The notes under the pieces: model-generated
The model's database searches: none
What the model saw: only the letters and a program-made list of their open reading frames with translations
What the model was told of the DNA's origin: nothing
Shown here: positions 23,885 through 34,800 of the stretch, in pieces
How positions within the stretch are numbered: the stretch's first letter is position 1
How the letters are laid out: every line of letters starts with the position of its first letter
DNA from: Macrobrachium rosenbergii
Lineage: Eukaryota > Arthropoda > Malacostraca > Decapoda > Palaemonidae
DNA length: 64,000 bases
Direction: 5' to 3'
Assembly (NCBI RefSeq): GCF_040412425.1
Contig: NC_089766.1
Span: forward strand, 13,538,508 to 13,602,507
Program-made: the position numbers and the translations under genes

Positions 23885-24090
23885 CTGGGGGGGTCGGGGG
23901 AGGGGGGCAAACCCCCCCTGCCCAGGTGAGGCCACGCCGTCCTGTGTTAAGTTAGGTCGGTTTCGTCAGGTTGGGTAGCCCCCTGGGTTTCTGGGGGGGT
24001 TCCAGGGGGCAAAACCCCCCCGGTCAGGTAAGGGCATGGTGCCCTGTGTTCGGTTAGGTCGGGTTCGTCAAGTTAGGTCCCCATCTTTTT
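23885..24090. repeat. G/C-run tandem duplication (two units, ~106 bp)
   Basis: Two units each contain a G-run, GGGGGCAAA or GGGGGCAAAA, and a C-run able to form a hairpin, followed by GTGTT(A/C)(A/G)GTTAGGTCGG and GTCA(G/A)GTT. A third diverged relative is at 31333-31440. No coding capacity. Confidence 0.7.
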
Positions 24091-24199
24091 TGTATTCGTC
24101 CCCCGCTTCTCTAGATGGTACCCACTGCCACCTGGTGGTGGGTCACGGCTAGAAAATTGGCAGACGAAAACCCACAGCATATGAAACTGTAATCGCCCC

Positions 24200-24235
24200 G
24201 GTTCTTTCAGTGCCCTATCATTTCCTAGCCATTTT
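24200..24235. repeat. R1 copy 2, middle fragment between Merlin and DIRS-A
   Basis: GGTTCTTTCAGTGCCC, then ATCATTTCCTAGCC matches 17132-17155 of copy 1. It is bounded on the left by the Merlin target duplication and on the right by the DIRS-A terminus. Confidence 0.7.
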
Positions 24236-24426
24236 CATTATACTGTAATGACTTACCAAAACACTGTAAAAGCTTTTATCTTAAAATTCGACACACCCGA
24301 GATATAAATTTTCAAACTTTGTTTGGAACGCTGATATAATTGGCGGGAGACCCAACCCCACTGGATGCCGGTGGGGATGGCGTGGAAGGCGACATACCCA
24401 GTAAACGAGGTCAGTTTCAATCTTGG
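24236..24426. repeat. DIRS-A left inverted terminal repeat
   Basis: Read outward on the minus strand it gives TTACAGTGTTTTGGTAAGT, the same motif as the right end. Later segments CGGTGGGGATGGCGTGG and CAGTAAACGAGGTCAG recur inverted at 30540-30600. Confidence 0.9.
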
Positions 24427-24579
24427 GCGTTTTGTGAATGCATCTCGCGCGTCCGTTCATCTCAAACTGTTTGGTTTCCTTCATCTCGTTGCGCTCCTTT
24501 CTGGCGTCTCTATTTGGTGAAGTACTCTATATCCTGTTTGTTAATCTAGCTAAGCGTAGCTCTGTGAATTTGGTAGCTA

Positions 24580-26945
24580 TGTCAGTTCCAGTTTCTCTGG
24601 ATCTAGAGTTTGTGCAGGAATTTGTGCTCTTCCAAACTGGTTAAACTTAAAATCTGACCGCCATTCTTTGTGGACGGCATGTAGGGGTCAGGAGTGTTCC
24701 CAGGAGAGCACATGCAGTAAATGTATGGAATGGAGTCAGGAGTTTTGGCAAACGTACAGTTCCCATCAGGTAAAGCAGGTTAAGGATTGGGATAGGAAAG
24801 CTTTTAAGCGTAAGGAAGCTAGGCTATCTTCTTCGCGGGTGGCATCGGCGTCATCTCCCTTACCGGCTGTTCCTTCCTCCTCTCCTACCCCCTCCTCTAC
24901 CGCTGCTCTTTCCCCTCCTCATATTCCCCCCTCCTCTTCACCAGCTTCCCAGTATGTTTTCCCTGAAGCCAAGCCCAGCCTCGAGGTTGATAAATCAGAA
25001 TTCGTTCTTTTCAGAACTCAAATGGAAGCGCATATGAACGTTTTCATGGAGTCAGTCTTGAGCTTAGTGCGTTCGCGCCATAGTCCGACCGTTAGCGTTG
25101 GTGATGACGTCAGTGTTGGTGATAACAGTGTGGTTGTTCGTGATCGTATTTCAGGCGAGTCTGCTCGTTTTTCTGACTCTTTTGAGCAAAGGCAGCTGTC
25201 CCGCTTGCCTTCTGAGGCTAGAATACAGTCCGGCGCTGGCGAAAAGGTCAGAAATTCTTGCCCACGAGCAGGCTCGTCCTCTAAGGCACAGGAAAGCCTT
25301 AGTTCTGGTGGTGAAAGTAGTAAGCTTGACTTGTCGTCCCTGAGCGTCCGAAAAGCTTCGAGTCGCAAAGTGAATCTTGCAAGGCCCCGGAGAGTCATGG
25401 ACGCGCAAGTTCGCGTCGCACTTCTCGCCATTGCCGACATCGCAGGATCGTGTCTCCAGAATCTTCGCAAGACGGTCGCCGCCGTCGACATCACTACCTA
25501 AGGTTAAGTTCTTCAGGTGAGAGTAGCAGCAGTTCATCTTCAGTCTCATCATCTTCCAGCTCTTCAGATCCTCCCCTCCTCGTCATCGCCAAAGTGGGAT
25601 CATGCCTCTCGACCCTTAAAGAGGCAATCTACTGATAATTCCTGCCCTAGGGTTCCTAAACTCTTTAAGAAAAGGACAGCTAGCCCTATACCTGGTTACT
25701 CAGCGTGGGGTTCCGATCAAGAAGATACATTTCAGACGCTCCTTCCCAGGTCACCTAGGGCAGTCAAGATACCTAGCCCTCTCCAGAAAGGTCTGCCTCA
25801 AGTGCCCGGGCCTCTTCCTCCTCCTCCTACACAGGAAGTGTCTGCTCCTTTGGCTTCATCCTCACCTTCCCAGGAGTCTAGTCTGCTGGAAGAGAAGCTA
25901 GAAAAAGTAGTCCATAAAGTCCTTGGTATTCCTGGGGTCAAGAAGTTGTTCCTCCTCAACTCCTGGGCGATCTTGGCACGGAACTGATTCTTTCTGGTGA
26001 AGAGAAAGGTCCCGTTGACTCAGTGCCTTCTTCTCATTACTCAACTTTCTGCTGCAGTCGTACCCTCAACATTTTCAGCCGACAGCCCCCTCTTCCCCGA
26101 CTTACACGTTGCATCTGGGAAAACAATGTCCTTACACTTCCCTTCCCAAATTAGTACTCTCCACCGCCTCCAAGAAAGCATTAAAGGAGGTAGAGGCTTG
26201 GTTGGAAGCTAAGAGATCCTCGGGTAAATCGTCGTTTGCGTACCCTCCTTCAAAGCTGTCAAAAAGGAGGCAAAATTATTACAGCACAGGAACTTCTCCT
26301 TCACTGGGCTCTGCAATATCAGCACAAGGGGACTTTGGCTCCCTTGTGGACCCTTCAAGACGCATTTCCTTTGAGGCGGCCAAGACCTTCTTTTCTGCCC
26401 TGGATGTAGAACATTTTTCCAAGAACCTCTACAAGCTCCTAGAGATTGTCAGTTTTCTCGATTGGTCAATGGGAGCTATTTTTAAACAGGTTGAGCAGGC
26501 TAATGTTGCAGAAGACGTCTTGGAGAGAATCACGGGATTCCTTTCCTGCACCAACATTGCTATCCATGATGCGGCAGGCGAACTTTCCTCCCTCTTCACC
26601 ATGGCCACTCTGAAGAAGAGGGAGACTTGGTGCTCTTTCTTATCTAAGGCTGTGACTTCGCAGAAAACGGCGTTGATGTTCGCACCTTTTGACAAGGAAG
26701 GCCTTTTCCCAGAAGCGGTAGTGAAAGACGTCCTTTCAGCCATGGATAAGAGGGTGTCGTCACACATCCTGTCTATGTCTTCCACCAAACCGAGGCCTGC
26801 TCCCGCCCCTTTGACCAAGATGATATCTCCTCTTAACAGACATCCGTTTCGTAACTCCAAGCCCAAACCTTACTCAAGGTCCCTCTCCAACTCCAGGGGT
26901 CACAAGTTCTCCTCGAAGCCACAAGGTCGTCCTGCTAGTAAGTAG
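24580..26945 (+). pseudogene. DIRS-A gag-like ORF, frameshifted
   Basis: The N-terminus reads a Cys-rich segment ending TACRGQECSQESTCSKCMEW (about 24664-24733), the counterpart of the Cys motif found in the other three DIRS copies here. One or more shifts occur before the 277-codon frame 24668-25501, and further shifts near 25510 and 26000. The second half (26109-26945, 278 codons) has the conserved block LSTASKKALKEVEAWLEAKR, then STGTSPSLGSAISAQGDF and KLLEIVSFLDWSMGAI, also found in DIRS-C and DIRS-D. The tail is basic (KPKPYSRSLSNSRGHKF), ending at TAG 26943-26945. The middle is Ser/Pro-rich and low complexity. Its function is presumed structural or nucleic-acid binding by analogy with retroelement gag; it is not demonstrated. 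Confidence 0.7.
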
Positions 26946-26959
26946 GAACCCTGTCCTCC

Positions 26960-28907
26960 ATGCGCCGGTGGGGCCAGACTCAGCCTCTTTGGGAGGAATG
27001 GAGAGACAGAGGTGCAGATCAGTGGGTGGTGCAAGTGCTCCAGCTAGGCTACCGCCTTCCGTTAGCCCAACCTCCTCCTCTCTCCACTTCTCCCATTTCC
27101 TTGACAGCATACTCAGGAGGCTCAGTCAAGTTTTAGGCCCCCTAGAGACAGATGTCCAGTCTCTCTTAGGAAAACGGTCATCGAAGAAGTACAGGACGTG
27201 TCAACCCCAGGTTTCTACAACCGCCTGTTTGTAGTCCCCAAGTCATCGGGGGGTTGGAGGCCAGTTCTCGATGTAAGCCCTCTCAATCTGTACTTGTGAA
27301 AACCAAGTTTTCCATGGAAACGAACCGCTCAGTTCTCCAGGCTCTAACTCGAGGGGATTGGATGGTGACCCTCGACGTGGAAGATGCCTGCTTCCACATT
27401 CCAGTACATCAAGACTCCAGGAGGTATCTTCTGTTCGTTTTCAAGGACAAAGTTTACCAGTTCTGGGCCCTCTGCTTGACCTGTCGACAGCCCGCAGGTG
27501 TTCACCAGGATTCTCGCCCGATAGGTCATTGGCTCCACCTGGAGGAGTTTGAATCTCCTTGTACCTCGACGACTGGCTGCTCCGTTCATCATCAAGGGAC
27601 CGCTGCATGGAGGACCTTCACAGAACCCTAAGGTTAGCTCGAGACTTAGGAATTCTGATAAACACGGAAAAGTCAAGCTTAATTCCTTTGCAGAGGATTC
27701 TTTATTTGGGGATGACTATAGACAATCTAGCTTTTTGGGCTTTTCTGTCCCCCAATAGGGTTTCCTCCTGCCTTCAGACAGTGGAGAAGTTTCTCCTCCT
27801 GGACAGTTGCTCCGCCCGTCAGTGGATGGCTCTCCTGGGAACTCTGTCGTCGGTGGAGCAATTGTCAGGGAAACTTGCGCATGAGACCCTTACAGTTTTT
27901 CCTCAAAGGGCTCTTGGGACAGAAGAACTCAAATGGACTCCACGGTCTTCAACATTCCCCCGATGTCAAGAGGCATCTTCTTTGGTGGAAATCACCGGAA
28001 AGACTTTCGGATGGTCTAGATCTCCCAAGACAACCATCTTTGCAGATGTTCTCAGACGCGTCCAATGTTGGGTGAGGAGCACATCTAGGCAACCTCAGGA
28101 TGTCAGAAGTTTTGATCGACCGAACAGAAGAAGCTCCACATCAACGCCAAGGAACTGTTGGCCATTCACCTCGCTCTCCAGGATTTTTCGACCCACGTCT
28201 CAGGCCAAGCAGTCGCTGTTAATGCCGACAACTCGACGGCTCTAGCTTACATTCGGAAACAGGGAGGTACCCATTCCTTCTCCCTGTTCAAAACTGCGAG
28301 GTACCTTCTTCTGTGGGCGGACAGCAACAGGGTGGTTCTGTTCCCTCGGTTTGTGCAGGGAAAGCTGAACGCTCTGGCGGACCAACTCAGCCGTCGGAAC
28401 CAGACTCTCCCTACGGAGTGGACCCTGCACCCACAAGTGTGCCTAGATCTGTGGAATTTGTGGGGCACTCCCATAATAGATCTCTTTGCTACCTCCAAGA
28501 ACCGTCGTCTCCCAGTGTTCTGCTCGCCAGTTCCAGACCCACTGACTCACTTGGTGGACGCCATGCTCCTAGACTGGACGAACCTGTTTGCCTATGCCTT
28601 TCCTCCTTTCGGGCTCATCAGGCAAGTGATAAACAAAGTGAAATTCCATCAGAACGTCGAACTGATCCTTGTTGCCCCGTTCTGGTCAAGGAAGGAGTGG
28701 TTCCCGGACCTGCTAGGTCTCCTGATAGACTTCCCAAGGCTTCTTCCTCAAAGGAAGTCGCTTCTCAGACAACCCCACCTAATGAAGTTCCACCAGGGAT
28801 TGTCCTCTCGCTCTGACAGGCTTCAGACTGTCAGGAAGCTCATCAGAGCGCGAGGTTTTCAAGCAAGGCTGCAGAGGCTATTAGAGGTGCAGAAGGGACT
28901 CCTCTAG
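26960..28907 (+). pseudogene. DIRS-A reverse transcriptase, RNase H, methyltransferase-like ORF
   Basis: RT motifs in order: GWRPVLDVSPLN near 27255, GDWMVTLDVEDACFHIPVHQ near 27353, a frameshifted FTRI region near 27500, and the catalytic box YLDDW at 27562-27576. RNase H follows (HINAKELLAIHLAL, VNADNSTALAYI, GKLNALADQLSRR) at about 28130-28390. Next is the DIRS methyltransferase-like domain: IIDLFATSKNRRLPVFCSPV, YAFPPFGLI and LILVAPFWSRKEWFP (28470-28710). Shifts occur near 27300, 27480, 27560 and 28160, so no single frame covers the ORF. RT/RNase H would copy the element RNA; the role of the methyltransferase-like domain in DIRS elements is unknown. Confidence 0.85.
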
Positions 28908-29871
28908 CAAATTATACCAATCCAAGTGGACAGTCTTCAGGAATTGGTGTAGAAAAAACAGTATCTCCTCTTCTTCGACGTCTATAACTCAACTTGCCGA
29001 TTTTTTCATTTACTTAAGGGATTCAAGAAAGTTGATGCCATCAACCATCAAAGGTTACAGAGCCATGCTGTCCTCCATCTTCTACCATAGGGAGTTAGAC
29101 CTGTCAAATAACCGAGACTTGTCAGACCTCCTCAAGTCCTTAGAAACAGCTAAGACCCCAAAACCTTCCATTGCCTGGAATTTAGATGTAGTTTTGAGGT
29201 GGTTGATGTCTCCAAGGTACGAACCTTTAGAAGATCTTTCTCTTAGAGACCTCACTAAGAAATCCCTTTTTCTGGTTACCTTAGCAACGGCAAAGAGAGT
29301 TAGTGAAATACAGGCCATCGACAAGGAAGTGGGTTTTTCACAAGGTAATGCTGTTTGTTCTTTCACCTTGAATTTTTTGGCCAAGAACGAGTCTCCTTCC
29401 AATCCTTGGCCTCAGTCCTTTACCATTCAGAACCTCTCCGAAGTGGCTGGCCCTCAAGAATTGGAGGCTTCTTTGTGCCCTGTTAGAGCTATCAACGCTT
29501 ACTTAGCCAGAACAGCCAACATCAGAGGAGGTTCCTCTAACCTTTGGTGTTCAGTGAAATACCCAACCAGACCTTTATCCAAAAATGCCCTTGCTTTCTT
29601 CGTCAAGGAACTCATTTTAGAGGCGCACAGACACATTAACGTAGAGGACGCGCGCCTAGTCAAGTCTCACATTCATGAAGTGCGCTCAATAGCAACTTCA
29701 GTGGCTTTCCGTCATAATAAGTCACTTTCGCAGATCACACACGGCACCTTCTGGAGGTTGAAATCAGTGTTTGCGTCTCACTACCTTAGGGAGGTCGAAG
29801 TTGCGTATCAGGACCTGTTTGCGTTAGGTCCCGTATCTGTAGCTGGGTTGGTTTTAGGGGGAACACACTAG
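28900..29871 (+). CDS. DIRS-A tyrosine recombinase
   Basis: Open without stops from 29032 (ATG at 29032; 279 codons), with recognisable sequence in another frame from about 28905 (LYQSKWTVFRNWC, then SITQLADFF). Catalytic features of the tyrosine recombinase/phage integrase family are present: the first Arg in ATAKRVSEI, the H-x-x-R in SHIHEVRSIATS, and the nucleophilic Tyr in FASHYLREV. The N-terminal SAM-like region is represented by STIKGYRAMLSSIF. The enzyme would integrate a circular DNA intermediate without target duplication. The longest frame is intact, but the first 40 or so residues lie across a shift at about 29020. The stop is TAG 29869-29871. Confidence 0.85.
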   Translation, partial: SSSKLYQSKWTVFRNWCRKNSISSSSTSITQLADFFIYLRDSRKLMPSTIKGYRAMLSSIFYHRELDLSNNRDLSDLLKSLETAKTPKPSIAWNLDVVLRWLMSPRYEPLEDLSLRDLTKKSLFLVTLATAKRVSEIQAIDKEVGFSQGNAVCSFTLNFLAKNESPSNPWPQSFTIQNLSEVAGPQELEASLCPVRAINAYLARTANIRGGSSNLWCSVKYPTRPLSKNALAFFVKELILEAHRHINVEDARLVKSHIHEVRSIATSVAFRHNKSLSQITHGTFWRLKSVFASHYLREVEVAYQDLFALGPVSVAGLVLGGTH

Positions 29872-30385
29872 GGGGTTAGGTTCTTTATCTTGCCTTCCCC
29901 TTGTGGTTTTATGGTTGCCGAGTTAAAGGGAAGCTGGGGGTGCTCAGTTCACCTGGCGTACCCTCCATTTTAGTTTAGCTGCTGAGGGTATAGAGAAGGG
30001 GGATGTATTTAACTAGTTTTAGGTTAGGCGGTGAGGCCCGTTTTCAGTCTGGTTGCTTTCCAATTGCTCAGGGCAAGAGCAAAGGAAAGTCACCCCTTGT
30101 CTTAGTCAGCGGTGCACTTCCCTGACTACTTGGGTTGTTATGGAGCAGAGTAGTTAGCAGTGCTTACGCCCAATGCCTCTGCAGGTAGTGGAGCTTCAAC
30201 CAGCAGCAGTACCTCCCTGCAAAAGCCCATCTACCAGGTAAGGTGACTCCTACCTTTTTGTTGGTAGGGATCCATAGGATGCCCATGTTTAGAGTTTGTC
30301 CCTTTTTTTTTTTATAATGTGTAACCTTTCGATAACTGATACCTCATCCCCTGCCCTTCCACCTTAAATGTGGAATCAGCTTTTA

Positions 30386-30470
30386 CAGTGTTTTGGTAAG
30401 TCATTATAATGAAAATGACTTTTTTATGATAAAATGATGTTTCATTATACTTACCAAAACACTGTAACTT
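30386..30470. repeat. DIRS-A internal complementary region (circle junction)
   Basis: Read on the minus strand it joins the outer edge of the right terminal repeat (GGTAAGTATAATGAAACATC) to the outer edge of the left (CATTATAATGACTTACC). This is the DIRS template thought to restore termini during circularisation. Confidence 0.85.
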
Positions 30471-30529
30471 AAAGGCCTCCTCCTCCCCGCAGGGGGAGAC
30501 GTTATCTCAGGCTGTCACTAATTGTGTAT

Positions 30530-30745
30530 GCCGAGATTGAAACTGACCTCGTTTACTGGGTATGTTGCCTTCCACGCTATCCCCACCGGCATCCGGTGGT
30601 GTTGGGTCTCCCGCCAGTTATATCAGCGTTCCAAACAAAGTTTGAAAATTTATATCTCGGACGTGTCGAATTTTAAGAGATAAAAGCTTTTACAGTGTTT
30701 TGGTAAGTATAATGAAACATCATTTTATCATAAAAATGTAATTTT
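30530..30745. repeat. DIRS-A right inverted terminal repeat
   Basis: Inverse of 24236-24426 with small indels. The outer edge reads TTTTGGTAAGTATAATG, then CATCATTTTATCATAAAAA, before the R1 flank. Confidence 0.9.
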
Positions 30746-30830
30746 TGCATGAAAAACATGCAAAAATGGCCAGCTGGAACCTTCCGAAATGGCTAGCTGG
30801 CAGGAGTCTTCTGAAAAATTACTGCCCTGA
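30746..30830. repeat. R1 copy 2, last part
   Basis: TGCATGAAAAACATGC hairpin, GGCCAGCTGG and GGCTAGCTGGCAGGAGTCTT, matching 17160-17210. Confidence 0.7.
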
Positions 30831-31129
30831 CCCCTTTCTCTGGTTTTGCTCCATTAATTCTCACAATTTATTAGTGGATATCGATCAAAAGGGTCAGAAT
30901 AGCAAGGCAGCAAGTGTTTAGAGCATTTGACTACCCTAAATGTCCTTTATGTGATTATGCTTATCTAGAAAACTGACTTAAAAAGGAATAAATTATTATT
31001 ATTAGTATTTCAGTACATGAAACCTACTCATATGGAACAAGGACACCAAAGGGTCCACTAACTTGAAATTCAAGCTTCCAAAGAATGTTGGTTCCAACCT
31101 CCCACCGCAGGCAACTCACTGTACCAGTA

Positions 31130-31290
31130 ACTGATCATGATACAGAGTCAGGGATTTTTCTTCGCCCTGGTTTAGACGTGAACCCTTGACATTCAAGTGG
31201 CATGCCATGACGCTAACCTCTGTACCAGCAGAACAGTAGGCTGTTGTGTTTGTGGTCAAGACATCGGTAAAACTTAACTTTAGTTGCTCG
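31130..31290 (-). repeat. Possible tRNA-like SINE fragment
   Basis: On the minus strand, TGGTACAGAGGTTAGCG (A-box-like) is followed about 30 bases later by GGGTTCACGTC (B-box-like, one or two mismatches from GGTTCGANNCC). No clover-leaf and no tail were identified. A second similar stretch near 31110 supports a repeat, but assignment is weak. Confidence 0.25.
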
Positions 31291-31502
31291 GCCTGATTCC
31301 TGCCAGTCGGTGACTGGGACAAGTTACCACCTTTTTGGGGGCTCCAGGGGAAGGCAAAGCCCCCCCCCCAGTCAGGTCAGGACACGTCACCCTAAGTTAG
31401 GTAGGTCAGATCTGCTTAGGTCAGGACCTGGCATTATATGAGAGGTTATGTCTATTTATGTGAGGAACCTGTCCCAGTCGACTACTGGCAGGAATCAGGC
31501 CA
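31288..31502. mobile_element. Small MITE-like element with 34-bp inverted ends
   Basis: GGCCTGATTCCTGCCAGTCG at about 31290 and its inverse, ACTGGCAGGAATCAGGCC, ending 31502, flank about 150 bases. The arms match over about 30 of 34 bases, continuing through CCAGTCGGTGACTGGGACAAG. The interior resembles the G/C-run units at 23885-24090. No target duplication was established. Confidence 0.6.
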
Positions 31503-31570
31503 CACAAATAAAGTAAAGGGTAGATCTAAGTAGTAGCTCCGCGGTGGCGATTTCCTTCTAACTTAACTTT

Positions 31571-31731
31571 GTTCCGACAATATACAAACCCTCGGTCCTT
31601 TACATTAGGGATTACTTTCAGGCGTAGGCTGGAAATGGCCATTGAACTTCAAACAAGGTGGTTAGACAATTAACTACTGTCCGGGAGGCAGGGGTACCGC
31701 CTGCCCGGATGTAAACATTCCAATTTGCTTT
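31571..31731. repeat. DIRS-B left inverted terminal repeat
   Basis: Starts GTTCCGACAATATACAAACC and ends CATTCCAATTTGC. The inverse is present at 58009-58238 with indels. Confidence 0.88.
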
Positions 31732-31831
31732 CGGCCGTCGCAGCGCCCGGACGTTGTTCTTCGCCGCTCTCTGCCTGACAGCTATTTTTCTACTTTTTAG
31801 TGGGAAATTCTCTTTTTTTTTGTATTTTGTA

Positions 31832-34800
31832 ATGGAGAAACCATCTAAACCCTCCTATCCCCAGCGTGTGTGTCCCGGGGTAGGGGGTAAAAAGTGCAAC
31901 TCTTTTAGATCTAGAGTCGATGTGGACCCACACGCCCTCTGTACATCTTGCAGGGGGCGTGTGTTCACGCGACGACCCCTGTAGTGAGTGTTGTTCTTGG
32001 TCCTCTGAGCAATGGGGTAAGTTCGAGGGGAGGAGATGTTACCGTCGTAAGCCTACCAATGAGTCGTCCGAGGGAAATACGCCCCTGACGACTCCAGTGG
32101 TGGTGAATGTGTCGGGCTCGTTTCTCCTCCCGGCGAACTTCCCCTGCTTGCTCCCCTCTCCCTCGGTGAGGACTCCCCCCCCCTTCCTCTTACGTTTCAT
32201 CGTTTGTGGAAGGGCGGGGAGAGTTGGACCAAGACATCCTCTCTGAAGTCTCTTCCCGTTCGGAGGGGATTTTTTCCTCCAGAGTGAGTAGAGGCTTCTT
32301 GTACTGACCCGACTTTAGCCAGCTTCCCAGGTCTCCTGGCTATACCTGGGCCTACCTGGCACGTCACTGGAGGGATTGGCTCCTCTGCCCCCTGCTCCAG
32401 TCACGACTCACTCGGCAGCGACAGTCACTACTACAACCGTGACCATGCCGAGGTTTGCCCAGCTCCCGGTGTCAGTTGCATCGCATCTAGACACCCAAGT
32501 GTCTGCGTCACCTGCGATGCAACACGCTGTTCCGCTGCTTCCTTGCTTCCTGGCTCCTTTCACGCATGCTGGCCCCTCCTACATGGTGATGTCATCATAC
32601 CCATATGTGACTGTTGCTGACCCTGGCCTGTCCACGACTTCTGTTCCTCGTCTGACTTTCCAGCCCGGCCCTTCGTCTGTTCCAGTCCCCATCCCATCGA
32701 CCCTGGCGCGCCGGACTTAAATATCCATGCGGGAGGGGCGGCGCCTGCATTCCTGGCCCCGCCCACTTTTGTTCCTGGCCGATGCACGGCTCTCTCTACC
32801 CAGGCAAATGCTGGCTCGAGCTCCGCAGTCTCTGCCCGGGATGTGCCTTCTGCTGCAGCCCCTCCTGCTGTTCCTGAGTCTGTGGCCTCGCTTTCCTGGC
32901 TTGGGGACTTGATGGCATTCCTGAAGCAGATGGTGAAGAATAAGAGGTCTAGGAAGGTGTCGTCTTCATATTCATCTTCGTCATCGTCGTCGTCTTCGTC
33001 TGTTGCTTCTTCCGCTTCTCCTTCCGAGGCTTTGCAGCTGAAGAAGAAGAAGTCTGCCTCTCCCCCCCCCCTCAAGAAGCCTCACACCGAGGCTTCTAAG
33101 GGTCTGCCTCCTTCCACTGGGAAGGCAGTGGGATCTCTCGTCAGCTCTTCCCGATCCACGGATCAGGGAACTGCTGCCCTGGCCTCCTGGCCAGTGGCAC
33201 CGGGTGCCAAGGGCGTGCAGACCAAGGTCTGCACTCCCCCCGCTGCGCCTAAGAAACTTCCTGCATCTAAGGCCAGCGAGTTCGCGTCGGACTCTCGTTC
33301 GCGAGTTGCTCCGTACAGACCAGGGTGTGGGGTGAGAGAAAGAGCCGGGGCATGCAGGTGCTCCGTCTCTTCCTGCTGGCACTCCTTCAGGTCCCAAGTC
33401 AGGTTCCCGGGATAGTGCTTCAGCCCCGCGGGGCCGAACGCAAGGAGAGGTAGGGAAGAAGTCCCCTATTCAGTTTTCCTGAGAGGCTCCGGCCACGAAG
33501 AAGACTGGGGCTTATCCAGAGGACAGCGCAAGCTCGCTCCAGCCAGCCGCGCGCTCAACTCCTCCCAGTCCCCGGCCACGTCCGCGCGGCCAGCCTGGCT
33601 CGGGGGAGGCGAGTGCGCGGCTTGGCTCTCGTGAGCCGCTCCACTCTCCTCGGGAGATTGCTTCGCCTGGGCTAAAGCAGTCTCCTCGACCCGGGGGCTC
33701 GTCACCACCGCGGGTTGGTGACCGGTCTTGCCCACTGCCTCTGCTGGTTCTGTCAGTAAAGCCAGTGGGAGTGCTTGATCTTCCTCGCCTGTCCCCTCCG
33801 CCCCTTTGGTTTCTTTCAGGGAGCGCGAGTCGGAGAGGAGGAACAATGGGGAGTGTTCTCAGAGTTCTATTGCGTGGGGGTACATACCTGGCTCGGTTCT
33901 CGGCTCAACCAGGTCCTACGCCCGCGTAGTTCAGGAAGGTCCACAGGGGTCTGCCGAGGTTCTCCCTCCTGCGGGGAGAGTAGTTCGGGAGGACCGCACT
34001 CTGGAAGGACTCGAGGGTCCTCTGCCCCAGGATGCGGACACCCCCGAAATACAGAGGACTTTTGCGGAGGTTCGCTGATTCTCAGCACAATGACCTCGGG
34101 GAAGGGACCATGGCCTTGTCTGTGGATCGTCCGTCGCGCCTTGAATCCTTCTGGGGACCCAAGAAGGAACCCAAGGCTTCGAAGGGGCTGCCGTGGTCCA
34201 CGCTTGCTGAGGGGGTACTCGACCAGGTGAACGGTCTTGTGTCTGGGCAAGACAGTTCGCTTCGTTTGAGCTGCTCGGACAAGCTTCTTCCTCCTCTGCC
34301 TCGACAGAAGTGCTTCTACGCACCAGTGGAAGGGTCGTTGCTGACTAAGCAGGTTGACCCGGACCTGTCTCGTTTGGATCCGGGTCTGTCGTTGCAGCAG
34401 TTGACTGCAGTGAGTATCTCCCTCTCAGCAAGAAGCTGCAACCCTGGAAGCCACCGCCATGGCGGCCTTCCAACAGTCTCCTGGCTCGATCTGTGGTCCT
34501 TCACAGTATCGAAAAACACACGACTCAGGCGCTATTGTACCTGGGGAGGACTCTTCCTTTGGGAGACTGTGCCAGTCTGGGGGTAGGGCTATCTCCTACC
34601 TCACCCACCAGACTGCAAACCTGTGGGCGAACCTTGTGCTAAAGCGAAGGGATGCCATTCTCTCTCGCTTTGCCAGGTCTGTAGGTCCCGAGTCAGCTAT
34701 CGCCCTGCGGACTGGACCATTGCTGGGTTCCTCCTCTCTTCCCCAGAGAGCTGGTGGACGCAGCGGTGGACAAGCGCCGTGCCGATGACAGTGACTGGCT

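Larger units (their letters stand above)
21850..24199 (+). mobile_element. Merlin-type DNA transposon (with internal MITE)
   Basis: An element encoding an IS1016/ISXO2-like transposase, the hallmark of Merlin. The left end GGATAGATTACAG (21850-21862) matches the inverse of the right end, GGGGCGATTACAG (24187-24199 read on the minus strand). The 8-base GGTTCTTT is duplicated on both sides (21842-21849 and 24200-24207), which suits the 8-9 bp target duplications of Merlin. The uninterrupted paralogue at about 17121-17140 has a single GGTTCTTT at that point, confirming the boundaries. A MITE lies inside the left part. Confidence 0.75.
24236..30745 (+). mobile_element. DIRS-A tyrosine-recombinase retrotransposon
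   Basis: A complete DIRS-type element: inverted terminal repeats (24236-24426 and 30530-30745), gag-like ORF, RT/RNase H/methyltransferase ORF, tyrosine recombinase ORF, and an internal complementary region (about 30386-30470) joining the outer edges of both terminal repeats. It lies in repeat R1: the left flank ends TTCCTAGCCATTTT and the right flank starts TGCATGAAAAAC, which join to give the uninterrupted sequence at 17146-17172. No target duplication, as expected for DIRS. The recombinase frame is long and intact; gag and pol carry several shifts. Confidence 0.9.

Noticed and set aside
32560..33397. Long minus-strand frames (171 and 138 codons) with acidic and Arg-rich runs
   Set aside because: Shadows of the Ser/Pro-rich DIRS-B gag on the opposite strand; no domain motif.
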